Source: Gammaproteobacteria bacterium (lineage in GTDB: Bacteria > Pseudomonadota > Gammaproteobacteria > Pseudomonadales > Alcanivoracaceae). From it: a DNA stretch of 64,000 nucleotides. A program made the position numbers and the translations under genes. Location of the stretch: contig JAGPVL010000009.1 in the NCBI GenBank assembly GCA_018067045.1, forward strand, positions 1 to 64,000, read 5' to 3'. How positions within the stretch are numbered: position 1 is the first letter of the stretch; each line of letters starts with the position of its first letter. Of this stretch, positions 43,432 to 52,200 are shown in pieces. A model generated the notes under the pieces. It was given only the letters and a program-made list of their open reading frames with translations. It searched no databases and was not told the origin of the DNA.

Positions 43432-44916
43432 CTAAAGACCGGCCGGTGGCGCCTGAGCAGTAGCGCCCGCCTCGAATGCAGCGGTGCCAGAATAAAACTC
43501 ATTCGCCCCGCCACTTAACTCAATCGTTGTAATCAACCCTTGTCCATTGCCAACAAACGCACCGCCCATATTACCGCTATAAAAATCAGAACCATTATTT
43601 CCGCTTATCGCTAAGCCGCCCTGATATAGCTGACTAATACAACCACTAGTGCAATTGCCGACAATGGGCGCCAAGTCCGAAGTAAGATTGATATCAATGG
43701 CATCGAAGCCAAAGTTAACCGACACCGTACCGCCAGTAATGTGATGAACGAAACCGGCAGAATCATCGCGTAACGGCGTACCACCAACATAATTAAACGT
43801 CGCACTACCGTTCAATCCACTTGTTGCCATCGACTCACTAACAAGATTACTCGCCACCATATACTGCCAGACGCCAAATGCGACCGGCTGTTCACTCACT
43901 GCATCTGGGTCAAATACGCTGTAATCACTTTCCGCCCACTGGCCCCAGTTGATCGCAGAACCATTAGACAATAAACGATAGCCCGTACTGAACGGCGTAG
44001 CACCTGCATCCGCGGTATAAACAGATGTCACGAAATCACTATCTTGAATGGTCAGCCCCGTCAGTACACGGCCGGCGCCAGAACCGGCAAAAACATGATT
44101 AGACGTGCTAGTGGTTGGCTTCACGCCGTTATACGGAGACGTATTAACCACACCCATCGACGCCAATCTCACAAACGGCGCTTCGTTTGAGTTCAAGGAC
44201 TCTTCTAAACCTGTATTCAACTCTTCCGAAAACTCTAAGTCTTCCGCCTCAACAAATGTAATCGTGTCGGCCTCTGGGTTTTTAAATAGGCTCACTTTTT
44301 GCGGCACCAATATTGGGACGCCGCCAGCAGCCGGAATAAACACTACATCGCCAGGCTTCATTAAACGCTTGCCGCCTTCACCCGTCATTTCCACTGAGCC
44401 TTCTTCGAGCAAGACATAGGTACCGGGCTCTTCACCGGCATAACCTGGCAAGCCTTCGGGTGGAATATGAATCACTTGGTAAACCGTGCCGCGAATACCA
44501 ATGGTCGCAACGCTGGTTTTTTGTGTCACGTTATTGGGGTATTTTTTACCGATCGCGCCGGTAATCGAGCGCATCCAACCTGTAAACAACTGGCCAGCTT
44601 GTTCATAAAGGTCTTCTTCTTCGTTAAAGCTTTGTTTCTGAATCTGATAGTCACTGCTGCCACGCAACGCAATTAACGCGCCGTCGCTAAGACGGATTTG
44701 CGCCAACGCACCACGCCCCGTCACAACACGATCACCTTCAAAAATTTGCGCGCCGCTTTTGCCACCACGAGCACTCTCTAGCTCATCGACAATCGACACG
44801 ACACCACGTGAATACAAAATCTTTCCCGCTTCGACAGCTGCCTGCAATGGCATCGCCACTGCAAGTAAACCCAACAATAACCATTTACCCATATTCAATC
44901 GGCTGATCTGTTGCAT
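43432..44916 (-). CDS. Exported FecR-domain protein
   Basis: A 494-residue protein. A signal peptide (LLLGLLAVAMPLQA) is followed by a FecR-like domain at residues about 30-180 (YSRGVVSIVDELESARGGKS, GDRVVTGRGALAQIRLSDGA, SVATIGIRGTVYQVI). Beyond residue 220 the long C-terminal region is Gly, Ser, Asn and Thr rich with alternating strands (GFVHHITGGTVSVNFGF, GAFVGNGQGLITTIELSGG) and no known domain. FecR-like domains of this kind occur outside iron signalling, in envelope proteins. The gene lies 15 bases after the TPR/barrel gene and is probably co-transcribed. Confidence 0.82.
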   Translation of the reverse strand: MQQISRLNMGKWLLLGLLAVAMPLQAAVEAGKILYSRGVVSIVDELESARGGKSGAQIFEGDRVVTGRGALAQIRLSDGALIALRGSSDYQIQKQSFNEEEDLYEQAGQLFTGWMRSITGAIGKKYPNNVTQKTSVATIGIRGTVYQVIHIPPEGLPGYAGEEPGTYVLLEEGSVEMTGEGGKRLMKPGDVVFIPAAGGVPILVPQKVSLFKNPEADTITFVEAEDLEFSEELNTGLEESLNSNEAPFVRLASMGVVNTSPYNGVKPTTSTSNHVFAGSGAGRVLTGLTIQDSDFVTSVYTADAGATPFSTGYRLLSNGSAINWGQWAESDYSVFDPDAVSEQPVAFGVWQYMVASNLVSESMATSGLNGSATFNYVGGTPLRDDSAGFVHHITGGTVSVNFGFDAIDINLTSDLAPIVGNCTSGCISQLYQGGLAISGNNGSDFYSGNMGGAFVGNGQGLITTIELSGGANEFYSGTAAFEAGATAQAPPAGL

Positions 44917-44931
44917 AACTCAACCTCCCTA

Positions 44932-46275
44932 TTAGAAGTAGTAGTTCAAACCGGCGGTCAGCACGGTCTGATCATAAGTAAACGCATCCAGTGAAGACGA
45001 TTGGTCACGGTAAAGGGCCTGCCCTCTCACCTGCCAACGCTGCCCTGGGAACCAATCGTATAGCACCGACGCCGTGAAGCGGTCGTCATCACGCGCACCG
45101 GTTTGAATGGTAATCGCCTCGCCCAAACGGTAGTCGGCACGATAATCCGCGTGACTATAGCCCAACGCCGAACCTACTCGGTGCTTCGGCGCCAGCTTGT
45201 ACCAAGCCATGCCACGAATGCCATAAACCAAGGCATCACCGCCCGGACGATCATTATCCGCCGCCTCGTAGTCTAGGGTGAAGTCAAAACTCAAATCCCA
45301 CTCGCCGGCCGGCTTGTGCGTCACGCGACCCAACAAACGAGTCGCCATGTAACTATACTTATCCAAATCAAAGTCTAGCTGGCGCACGGTTAAGCCACTG
45401 ATAAAACGCGCATTCTCGTCAACATTCTGGCGCCACTGAACACCTGCTCCGTAGCTTTTATAGTAACTATCACCGTCGAGATTCAGGCCGGACAATTCAG
45501 CCGTTGCCGCCAGCTCACTGGCGCCATCGATATCTTTTACCCATTCAGCCACGCCACCGAGATAGTCCTGATCAAACTGCTCAGCCTCATCTTCATCGTT
45601 ACGGCGCAGCAGCAGGTTGCCACTCACCGTCACTACCTGATCAGCCGCGACCTGAAAACGATGCCAATAACCGCCTTTAACTCCGTAAAACAGCGAATCA
45701 ATCGCATCTAATGTTGCACCAGGGAAAAACTCTAACCCCTCTGGCCATGTGCCGACATTGCTGTCATCACCCAACTCTAGCCCAACATAACCGCCGTTAC
45801 GGCGCGGACCATTGTTGGCACGCTGACGATTTAATTCGGTATTCAACGCATCAATGCGCTTTTGCGCCTCCGCCGGCGGATTCATCTGCTCAAGCTTGTC
45901 GAGCTGCTCAGCCGCCGCGTCACGCTGACCAAGCTGCAAGTAAGCGGTCGCCAACTCCAGCCGTGCCCCCGCATGATTAGGCTCCTGTGCGACAACGCGC
46001 TCCAGAGCAAAGCTCGCCCGAGCAGCTTCGCCGGCACGCACGGCGCTCAGACCGAACCAATAATCAAACTTGGCATTGCCGGCAAAATCGAGCTCAGACG
46101 CCAACATGGTGTCGTAGGCTTTCTGTGCATTACCCTGCTTTAATTCGGACTGCGCCTGCGCAATCACCGGACCAGGATCTGCGGCAAATGCCGCTGACGG
46201 CATCACCATGACGGACTCTGCCAAAATGAATGCTGCAAAAAGAAAATAACCGCGAAAAGTGTGGCTCAGTGACAT
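44932..46275 (-). CDS. TPR plus outer-membrane beta-barrel protein, SLAM-like
   Basis: A 447-residue protein with a signal peptide ending SAAFA before ADPGPVIAQAQ. Residues about 35-145 form TPR helices (NAQKAYDTMLASELDFAGNA, AGARLELATAYLQLGQRDAA). Residues about 160-447 are a chain of alternating strands of 10-12 residues (WHRFQVAADQVVTVSGNLLL, FTASVLYDWFPGQRWQVRGQ) ending in LNYYF, a C-terminal aromatic that fits insertion into the outer membrane. This order of parts resembles surface lipoprotein assembly modulators (SLAM, DUF560 barrel). It is followed on the same strand by the FecR gene, a possible partner. No lipoprotein substrate is obvious. Confidence 0.8.
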   Translation of the reverse strand: MSLSHTFRGYFLFAAFILAESVMVMPSAAFAADPGPVIAQAQSELKQGNAQKAYDTMLASELDFAGNAKFDYWFGLSAVRAGEAARASFALERVVAQEPNHAGARLELATAYLQLGQRDAAAEQLDKLEQMNPPAEAQKRIDALNTELNRQRANNGPRRNGGYVGLELGDDSNVGTWPEGLEFFPGATLDAIDSLFYGVKGGYWHRFQVAADQVVTVSGNLLLRRNDEDEAEQFDQDYLGGVAEWVKDIDGASELAATAELSGLNLDGDSYYKSYGAGVQWRQNVDENARFISGLTVRQLDFDLDKYSYMATRLLGRVTHKPAGEWDLSFDFTLDYEAADNDRPGGDALVYGIRGMAWYKLAPKHRVGSALGYSHADYRADYRLGEAITIQTGARDDDRFTASVLYDWFPGQRWQVRGQALYRDQSSSLDAFTYDQTVLTAGLNYYF

Positions 46276-46329
46276 ACGGCGTCCTGCCCCATTAGCTATG
46301 AGTGAGTAATGTATTATTCGAAAGGTGAA

Positions 46330-46980
46330 TTATAGACACTTGGCCCAGAACTGCATGGGTTTCCTTGATGTCATCGATTCACCAATATCCAGCCAACTAA
46401 AACTGGTCACACCGTTCGGTATCGGCAGATACCCTCTGCCGCACCAAAATGATGTTAAGTCTCGACTATGCGCGGGCCGCCGCGGATGATCAACCGATCG
46501 CTGTACCGCGCAGAAAACGGCACGCTCAAACCCTTGTCGACGCGCATGTTCCTCCCGCTCGTTAAAAAACGCATGGCCAAGCCCCTTACCGCGATAATCC
46601 GCGGCCAAGACAGACTCACCAAAGTAAAAAATATCATTCAACGAGTCCGGCTGATCCTCGAACGGCGCCTGGAACGCCTTGTCCGCATGGATCAACGGCA
46701 GCCCACTGGAAGCGCCGATCAGCTCGCCGCCTTCGGCGCATGCGTCGTCCAGCGCCAACACCATCACGCTCGCTTCGCTACTGACATACGCCTGTAAATA
46801 ATCGCGCTCATAGGCAAGGTCACCGTCATATAAGTACGGCCACTCTCGAAACACCTCAATTCTCAAGCGCGCTAATTGGTCCAACCACGGCACAATCGCC
46901 TCTCCAGAAACGCACCGTAGAGATAAACCAAAGCCGGATGTTGATGTTTGGGGTGCAGAAGAGTCTCTCAACGTCGTCAT
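46330..46980 (-). CDS. GNAT-family N-acetyltransferase
   Basis: A 216-residue protein with the GNAT acetyl-CoA loop: FGESVLAADYRGKGLGHAFF near residue 110 contains the R/QxxGxG/A pattern (RGKGLG). The N-terminal part (AIVPWLDQLARLRIEVFREW) is the substrate side. Start at 46980, where AAGGA lies about 10 bases upstream; the longer frame to 47091 has no ribosome site. Similar orphans are annotated as acyl or amine acetyltransferases; no partner is evident. Confidence 0.8.
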   Translation of the reverse strand: MTTLRDSSAPQTSTSGFGLSLRCVSGEAIVPWLDQLARLRIEVFREWPYLYDGDLAYERDYLQAYVSSEASVMVLALDDACAEGGELIGASSGLPLIHADKAFQAPFEDQPDSLNDIFYFGESVLAADYRGKGLGHAFFNEREEHARRQGFERAVFCAVQRSVDHPRRPAHSRDLTSFWCGRGYLPIPNGVTSFSWLDIGESMTSRKPMQFWAKCL

Positions 46981-47143
46981 CTCGAAAGCTTCCTTACTGA
47001 TACTCGATAAGTTATTCATATGAATAACCGACACCGTAGAGCAACGAAAAGGACAGATCCAGACCGCGTCGACGGCCACCGACTTGTACAAACGGAGAAA
47101 AGAACAGAAGGGAAAGTACGCGGGAAGAAACCGTCTTCACTCT

Positions 47144-47193
47144 GGCGCGGTCACAGAGCCGCGCCTTGACGTAATGCCTCCGAAGAGGCGTTA
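47144..47193 (-). terminator. Paired hairpins after the TauE operon
   Basis: Directly after the TauE gene on the minus strand lie two stem-loops: 47172-47193 (GCCTC-TTCG-GAGGC on the minus strand, a UUCG tetraloop) and 47144-47165 (GGCGCGG-TCACAGAG-CCGCGCC as read on plus). There is no long U run, so they may be a terminator or a 3' processing barrier. Confidence 0.6.
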
Positions 47194-47204
47194 TCCAAGG
47201 ACAA

Positions 47205-47960
47205 TCAAGCCGTCACCAGAAACGGCATCAATGTGGCCGACAACAAACCAAGCGCCGCCACAACCAGCAATCGATAGATCCAGCGCCGAAAACCTAACTC
47301 ATCGATATGATGATGCAACTTGTCACCGAGAAAAATACCCAGCGGTATCAGCGGCAAATACATCAATATCTCTGTCCAGACGTCTGCCAAAGCGCCTTGG
47401 TAGGCAAACAGCAGCGTGAGCATCGAGTTCAACACAAACCATACAACGATCAAGGTGGCGCGAAATCGAGCCTTGTCTAAAGACATGCCCGCCAAACCAT
47501 AAACTAACAACGGCCCACCAGAAGCAAACCAGCCATGTGTCACCCCGGCACTGAACACAATGATGCGCGAAAGCCACAATGGCCGCGGCGCTATCGTTTG
47601 AACATTTTGTAACTTGCCCAGCTCACGCATTGCAAACCACAAAATAAGCACCGCAAAGAGCCCTTTCAGCAGCGCGCCTGCCAACAGCCCTCGAGTCGCA
47701 AATCCCACTAACGTACCGATAAGCATCGCCGGTAAGACCAACTTTCCGAGTAACGAAACATCAATCTGGCGTCGGTACTTATAGGCCAAAAAACCCGTCA
47801 TAAAAATATTCAACGGCACGAGAATAGTTTGCAGCCACTCAATTGGAAACAGCAATGCTCCCAATGATAATGCGATGACAATACTGCCAAAACCCGTCAT
47901 TGCCTCCGCAGTGTAGGCCAACAAAATAAAAACGCCGAGCAACACATGTGCATAGCTCAA
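47205..47960 (-). CDS. TauE/SafE family permease
   Basis: A 251-residue integral membrane protein with about eight helices. The TauE/SafE (TSUP) features are the AEAMTGFGSIVIALSLGALL start and its internal echo AGVTHGWFASGGPLLVYGLA, the two-fold repeat that defines the family. Members export or import sulfonates, sulfite or other organic anions. It is the last gene of a five-gene operon and overlaps the SDR gene by 4 bases, so it may move a substrate or product of that pathway; the ligand is unknown. Confidence 0.85.
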   Translation of the reverse strand: MSYAHVLLGVFILLAYTAEAMTGFGSIVIALSLGALLFPIEWLQTILVPLNIFMTGFLAYKYRRQIDVSLLGKLVLPAMLIGTLVGFATRGLLAGALLKGLFAVLILWFAMRELGKLQNVQTIAPRPLWLSRIIVFSAGVTHGWFASGGPLLVYGLAGMSLDKARFRATLIVVWFVLNSMLTLLFAYQGALADVWTEILMYLPLIPLGIFLGDKLHHHIDELGFRRWIYRLLVVAALGLLSATLMPFLVTA

Positions 47961-48805
47961 TGGATTAGCTCACTGGCGAAACGCTTGCTCATCATGCGTA
48001 GATACTGGCGCGGCCATAAGCGCCACAAACAACTTGCAAACCAAGACAATCGATCAGGGAAAATCCACGGCTTACGTCGAATCTCTCCATCAAGAATAAT
48101 ACCCGCCATCCACTCTGCACTGCGCATCGTTCCCGTTGTCGAACGAGGATGCATCGCCGGCTTTCCATCGCCACCGAGCGCATTTCGCTCAATAGGCGTC
48201 TCCAAAAAGGACGGATATACATTTAAGATATGAATACCTTTTTCTTTAACTTCACAACGTAGAACCTCAAAGAATTGTGACAACGCCGCTTTTGCCGAAC
48301 AATACGCCGCTCGACCGATAACCGGCATCCAGCCAGCCATAGAGCCAATATTAATAATCGTACCTTTAGAGCGCTCAAGTAATGGCAACGCCTCCATGGC
48401 CAATGCTACCGGCGCCTGCCAATCAACGGCCATCACTTTATTAAACACATCCGGGTGTGTGGCCTCTACCAACGATCGATGCGTGATGCCCGCGTTATTA
48501 ATCAGCACATCGAGTCCCGAAAATTCCTCCTCAACGCATCGCAGCATCTCGGTTCGAAAAACGGCATTCGTAATATCACCAATCCGTACTGCCACCCGAG
48601 CATTATCTTTCTCTCCTAGGCTTTTCTCCCCTCCATCCCTGCATTCACTTTTATCACGATCGAAACCATTCAATTGTGCTTCTCGCTCGGCCAATAATTG
48701 CGCATTCATGTCTACCAACAGCAAGGCATCACCGCGCAGATAACACTTCTGCGCAATCGCCCAGCCAAGGCCACTTGCTGCTCCGGTAATTAACACCACC
48801 TTCAT
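47957..48805 (-). CDS. Short-chain dehydrogenase/reductase
   Basis: A 282-residue SDR with LITGAASGLGWAIA at residues 5-18, DMNAQ as cofactor end of strand 2, INNAGITHRSLV near residue 110, the serine in GTIINIGSMAGW and Tyr-x3-Lys in AAYCSAKAALSQF. A short hydrophilic insert with ESQ/DKSECRDGGEKSLGEKD (residues about 50-68) is not usual for the family. It overlaps both neighbours by 4 bases, so it is coupled in the operon. Confidence 0.88.
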   Translation of the reverse strand: MKVVLITGAASGLGWAIAQKCYLRGDALLLVDMNAQLLAEREAQLNGFDRDKSECRDGGEKSLGEKDNARVAVRIGDITNAVFRTEMLRCVEEEFSGLDVLINNAGITHRSLVEATHPDVFNKVMAVDWQAPVALAMEALPLLERSKGTIINIGSMAGWMPVIGRAAYCSAKAALSQFFEVLRCEVKEKGIHILNVYPSFLETPIERNALGGDGKPAMHPRSTTGTMRSAEWMAGIILDGEIRRKPWIFPDRLSWFASCLWRLWPRQYLRMMSKRFASELIH

Positions 48806-49740
48806 AGCGAACCTCGGTTGCGAGCATGTTTGACAAAGAATTCAAACGCCTGCTTTGACGTCTTTTCTGGAATATAACCAAAATCGCTTTTGAGGCTTCG
48901 ATTATCGAGAACTGGACGATAACGCAAGAAGTTGACTTGGTTCGGACCATATCGACCAACGCGCAACAACTTTCCAATCGCTAAAATCGATTTAAGTAAC
49001 GGTGCCGATATGGACATAACCGGTTTATGTAAAATATTTGCCAGCTCTGATACCGCCAGACATCCGTCTCCAGCCACGTTAAAAATACCGTCACTCTCTT
49101 CGAGCACACCCTTCTCAATAATGGACACCAAATCCTGATCCCAAATGAAGACAAACGGTGCGGCACTGCCGCGAATGGCAATAAGCTTCTTCCTGCGAAA
49201 CAGATTCGTAATCAGGTTGTTGGTGTGCTCACCTAGCACAGTTCCGACGCGCAGAACTAACTGGGACAGCTCGGGGAAATTGCGACGATAGTCCGCCAGC
49301 ATTTCTTCGACCAAACGTTTGTGATGGGAATAGGCGAATTCTGGATTTCCTCGTAGGGCGCAAGATTCTGTTAGCCATTCAGGGTTATCTGCATAATATC
49401 CGTAGGCCGCGCCGGAACTGGTAACGGTAATATGCCGAACGCCCGCGTTGACACAGGCCACCAAAACATTTCGAGTACCGTTCACGTCGATATCATAATC
49501 TCGCTGCCGATCACCACTGTCCTCTAGAACAGCTGCCAAGTGAACAACATGCGTGATCTTTCGGTTTGCCATAAATGACGCTAAGGCGGGATCGCGAATA
49601 TCCATTGCCAGCAATGGAAACCCTGCGCGCAGATCCGAGCGCAGATCAATACCGGTCACCTCAAACTGAGTCAGCAGTCTCGCCGCCAACTGCCTGCCGA
49701 TATAGCCACCAGCACCTGTAATTAAAATATGTGTTTTCAT
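48802..49740 (-). CDS. NAD-dependent epimerase/dehydratase (3-beta-HSD-like)
   Basis: A 312-residue extended SDR with ITGAGGYIGRQLAARLL at residues 6-22, VVHLAAVLED near residue 70, VTSSGAAYGYYADN near 112 and Tyr-x3-Lys in AYSHHKRLVEEML. It is related to sugar epimerases and to 3-beta-hydroxysteroid dehydrogenases; the neighbouring BASS transporter and flavin monooxygenase make a steroid or terpenoid substrate plausible, but that is inference. It overlaps the genes on both sides by 4 bases. Confidence 0.87.
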   Translation of the reverse strand: MKTHILITGAGGYIGRQLAARLLTQFEVTGIDLRSDLRAGFPLLAMDIRDPALASFMANRKITHVVHLAAVLEDSGDRQRDYDIDVNGTRNVLVACVNAGVRHITVTSSGAAYGYYADNPEWLTESCALRGNPEFAYSHHKRLVEEMLADYRRNFPELSQLVLRVGTVLGEHTNNLITNLFRRKKLIAIRGSAAPFVFIWDQDLVSIIEKGVLEESDGIFNVAGDGCLAVSELANILHKPVMSISAPLLKSILAIGKLLRVGRYGPNQVNFLRYRPVLDNRSLKSDFGYIPEKTSKQAFEFFVKHARNRGSL

Positions 49741-50666
49741 AGTGGCACCTTATTATTCAACAGTTCTGGCGCATACGAATCCGGATCTCTGCGTGACCAG
49801 AAATACGCTAATGACAAACCAGATATGAGATGCCAAACACCCCAGCATGCGGCAATCAAAATCATGCCTGATGAGTTTGGAAAGAAGGTAAAGAGGATCG
49901 TTAAGCCAAGACCGGAGTTCTGAATGCCAACCTCCATTGTCACCGCTCGCCGCTCAGCAATATTGAGTTTCGCGACGCGAGCGGAAAGCGCACCAATACT
50001 TAGCGCGATAAAGTTATGGGCAATAACCAGAGGCACTACCATAGCCATCGCGTCCGCTAGCAACGCGCGGTTTTTGATAAAAGCCAACGCTACAAAAATC
50101 AGAAAAACAGACAATGACGCAATGCGCATCGGCTTATCAGACCTCAACGCCAGATGGGGATAACGACGCCCAACAAACATACCCAGCGCGATCGGAACGC
50201 CGAGCACGAGCACAACTAAACCGAGAAGCTGCCATGGCGACACAGAGATATCAGTCAGAATGGTACGCGTAGATGGATTGAGCCAACCATAAAAAGCAAA
50301 GTTGAACGGCGTCATGACTACCGCCGCCAACGAAGAAATGGCGGTCATCGTCACGGAAACTGCCACGCTACCGCGTCCGATCCACGTCATAATGTTTGAG
50401 AATGTTCCACCTGGGCAAGACGCCACCAGAATCATACCCAATGCCAATTCTGGATCGATATTGAACAGCCACGTTAGCCCACACGTTAATGCAGGCAGCA
50501 ACATAAACTGGGCAATCAAACCAATAACAGGCGCCTTAGGGGATGTTAACAATCGCGCGAAGTCTGCCACCTTTAATTGCAATGACACGCCAAACATCAT
50601 TGCAGCGATGGTCAGATTCAGTAACAGCAAATCACTACTACTAAATTGCATCGTGACGCCATCCAC
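49737..50666 (-). CDS. Bile acid:sodium symporter (BASS) family transporter
   Basis: A 309-residue membrane protein with about nine or ten helices. BASS hallmarks are the sodium-site segment LGMILVASCPGGTFSNIMTW and the later EVGIQNSGLGLTILFTFF with GIQNSGL. Bacterial members carry bile acids, pantoate, keto acids or other organic anions with sodium. Start: GTG at 50666 overlaps the monooxygenase stop by one base; an ATG five codons later is an alternative. A member of a five-gene operon, likely importing that pathway's substrate. Confidence 0.88.
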   Translation of the reverse strand: MDGVTMQFSSSDLLLLNLTIAAMMFGVSLQLKVADFARLLTSPKAPVIGLIAQFMLLPALTCGLTWLFNIDPELALGMILVASCPGGTFSNIMTWIGRGSVAVSVTMTAISSLAAVVMTPFNFAFYGWLNPSTRTILTDISVSPWQLLGLVVLVLGVPIALGMFVGRRYPHLALRSDKPMRIASLSVFLIFVALAFIKNRALLADAMAMVVPLVIAHNFIALSIGALSARVAKLNIAERRAVTMEVGIQNSGLGLTILFTFFPNSSGMILIAACWGVWHLISGLSLAYFWSRRDPDSYAPELLNNKVPL

Positions 50667-51997
50667 TACGCTGTCTCAACGTCAAACGAGACGGCATCGA
50701 TATCACGCTTTAATTGCCGCGTATGGGCCAGCACAGCATTGCGATATTCGTCTTTATTAACGTAATAAGCCATGCGATCTAGCTGCAAGTAATGATAACC
50801 GCCATCCAGCCTTTCATTCACACGTGTGCGCTTAGTCTCGTTGAATGATAGCGCTGCGTCAGTACCTTGCCGACGCTGAACAATATATAACGCCACCAAC
50901 TCTGCCTGTTCATTACGCCCCTCCCACCCGAGTCCGGTTGCCTCCACCATGCCCATCAGAAAAAGATTATCGTATTGCGGGTGGAACGCGTTGAGATAAA
51001 GCTGTGGCGCAGCGCCTTGCCAATTCAATAGTGTTTTATCAATAAATGGGTAATGCAAATCGTATCCGGTCGCTTGCACAATAATATCGTACTCTGCGGA
51101 ATCACCGTTTTTGAACGTCACTCTATTGCCATGGCATGTTTCGATATCGCCGCGCACTATTACATCGCCGTGGCCCGCGTAGTGTAATAATAGGGAGTTC
51201 ATTACCGGATGCGATTCATACAATCGATAGTCCGGATCCGGCAAACCGTAGTCAGAAGGCTTACCTAACAACGTGCGAATGAGTGCCGTATCAACCAACT
51301 GCTTAAGTCGACGTGGAAGTCGGATTTTTCCACCCAAACTATCGGTGGGTTTACCCATAATAAATTTTGGAAAAAAGTAATAGCCTCGTCGCACCGACAG
51401 ATCGACACTGGTCGCTCGATGCACTGCATCAATGGTAATGTCCGCACCAGAATTTCCACAGCCAACCATCAACACCCGCTTGCCGGAAAAAGCATCCGCA
51501 GATTTATACTCACTTGAATGCAGAACCTGCCCACTAAAATCACCGGGCAGATCAGGTTGATGTGGCTGATGCAAGGTGCCGTTGCAAATCATTACCCCGT
51601 CAAACGTATGCAATGAAGTTTCGCCACTGCGATCGTTGCAACGACGCGTTTCGACTTGCCATAAATCGCCAATCTTCTCCACACGAACCACTTCGGTGTT
51701 GAATTCATAATGGTCATACAGGCCGAAATGGCTGGCGTAATCACGAAAATATTTACGCAACTCACTATGATGCGGATAAGTGGCGACGTCTGCCGCCATC
51801 GGGAACTCAGCAAACTCCGTCATACGCTTTGACGAAATAAGGTGTGCCGACTCATACATAGTGCTGGTTGGGCTATCGATATCCCATAATCCACCGACGT
51901 CCGCATGAATCTCAAAGCCAGTAAATGCAATGCCGTATTTTTTTAGGTTACGCGCCATACTCAGCCCCATCGGGCCCGCGCCAATTATTGCGTACAT
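50666..51997 (-). CDS. Flavin-containing monooxygenase
   Basis: A 443-residue FMO/Baeyer-Villiger type enzyme. It has the FAD motif IIGAGPMGLSMARNL at residues 4-18, the family fingerprint FSGQVLHSSEYKSA (FxGxxxHxxxY, near residue 155), the NADPH motif VGCGNSGADITID near residue 172 and the ATGY segment VQATGYDLHYPF near residue 310. It oxygenates a soft nucleophile or a ketone with NADPH and O2. First gene of the operon, divergent from the AraC regulator, which presumably controls it. Confidence 0.92.
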   Translation of the reverse strand: MYAIIGAGPMGLSMARNLKKYGIAFTGFEIHADVGGLWDIDSPTSTMYESAHLISSKRMTEFAEFPMAADVATYPHHSELRKYFRDYASHFGLYDHYEFNTEVVRVEKIGDLWQVETRRCNDRSGETSLHTFDGVMICNGTLHQPHQPDLPGDFSGQVLHSSEYKSADAFSGKRVLMVGCGNSGADITIDAVHRATSVDLSVRRGYYFFPKFIMGKPTDSLGGKIRLPRRLKQLVDTALIRTLLGKPSDYGLPDPDYRLYESHPVMNSLLLHYAGHGDVIVRGDIETCHGNRVTFKNGDSAEYDIIVQATGYDLHYPFIDKTLLNWQGAAPQLYLNAFHPQYDNLFLMGMVEATGLGWEGRNEQAELVALYIVQRRQGTDAALSFNETKRTRVNERLDGGYHYLQLDRMAYYVNKDEYRNAVLAHTRQLKRDIDAVSFDVETA

Positions 51998-52102
51998 TTA
52001 CGCTCCGTTTATTTGGGGGAGCCTCTGAATAACTCCCTGTTTGTTGTCATACTCGTAAGACTAGGACTAACGTCGTATTCTGTAACCGCTGATTCGGGAC
52101 AT

Positions 52103-52157
52103 GTCCGCGTTAATACGGGACCTCCAGATATCAGCGCGGCAGAGTCCGCGTAATACG
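52103..52157. promoter_or_regulatory. Direct repeats, candidate AraC operator
   Basis: GTCCGCGTTAATACG (52103-52117) and GTCCGCGTAATACG (52144-52157) are direct repeats 41 bp apart, close to four helical turns. They lie between the divergent monooxygenase operon and the AraC gene, just where an AraC-type protein would bind as paired half-sites. Confidence 0.6.
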
Positions 52158-52200
52158 ACAAGCAATCTTGAAGGGAACTCAAAAGGATACTCACACCAGC

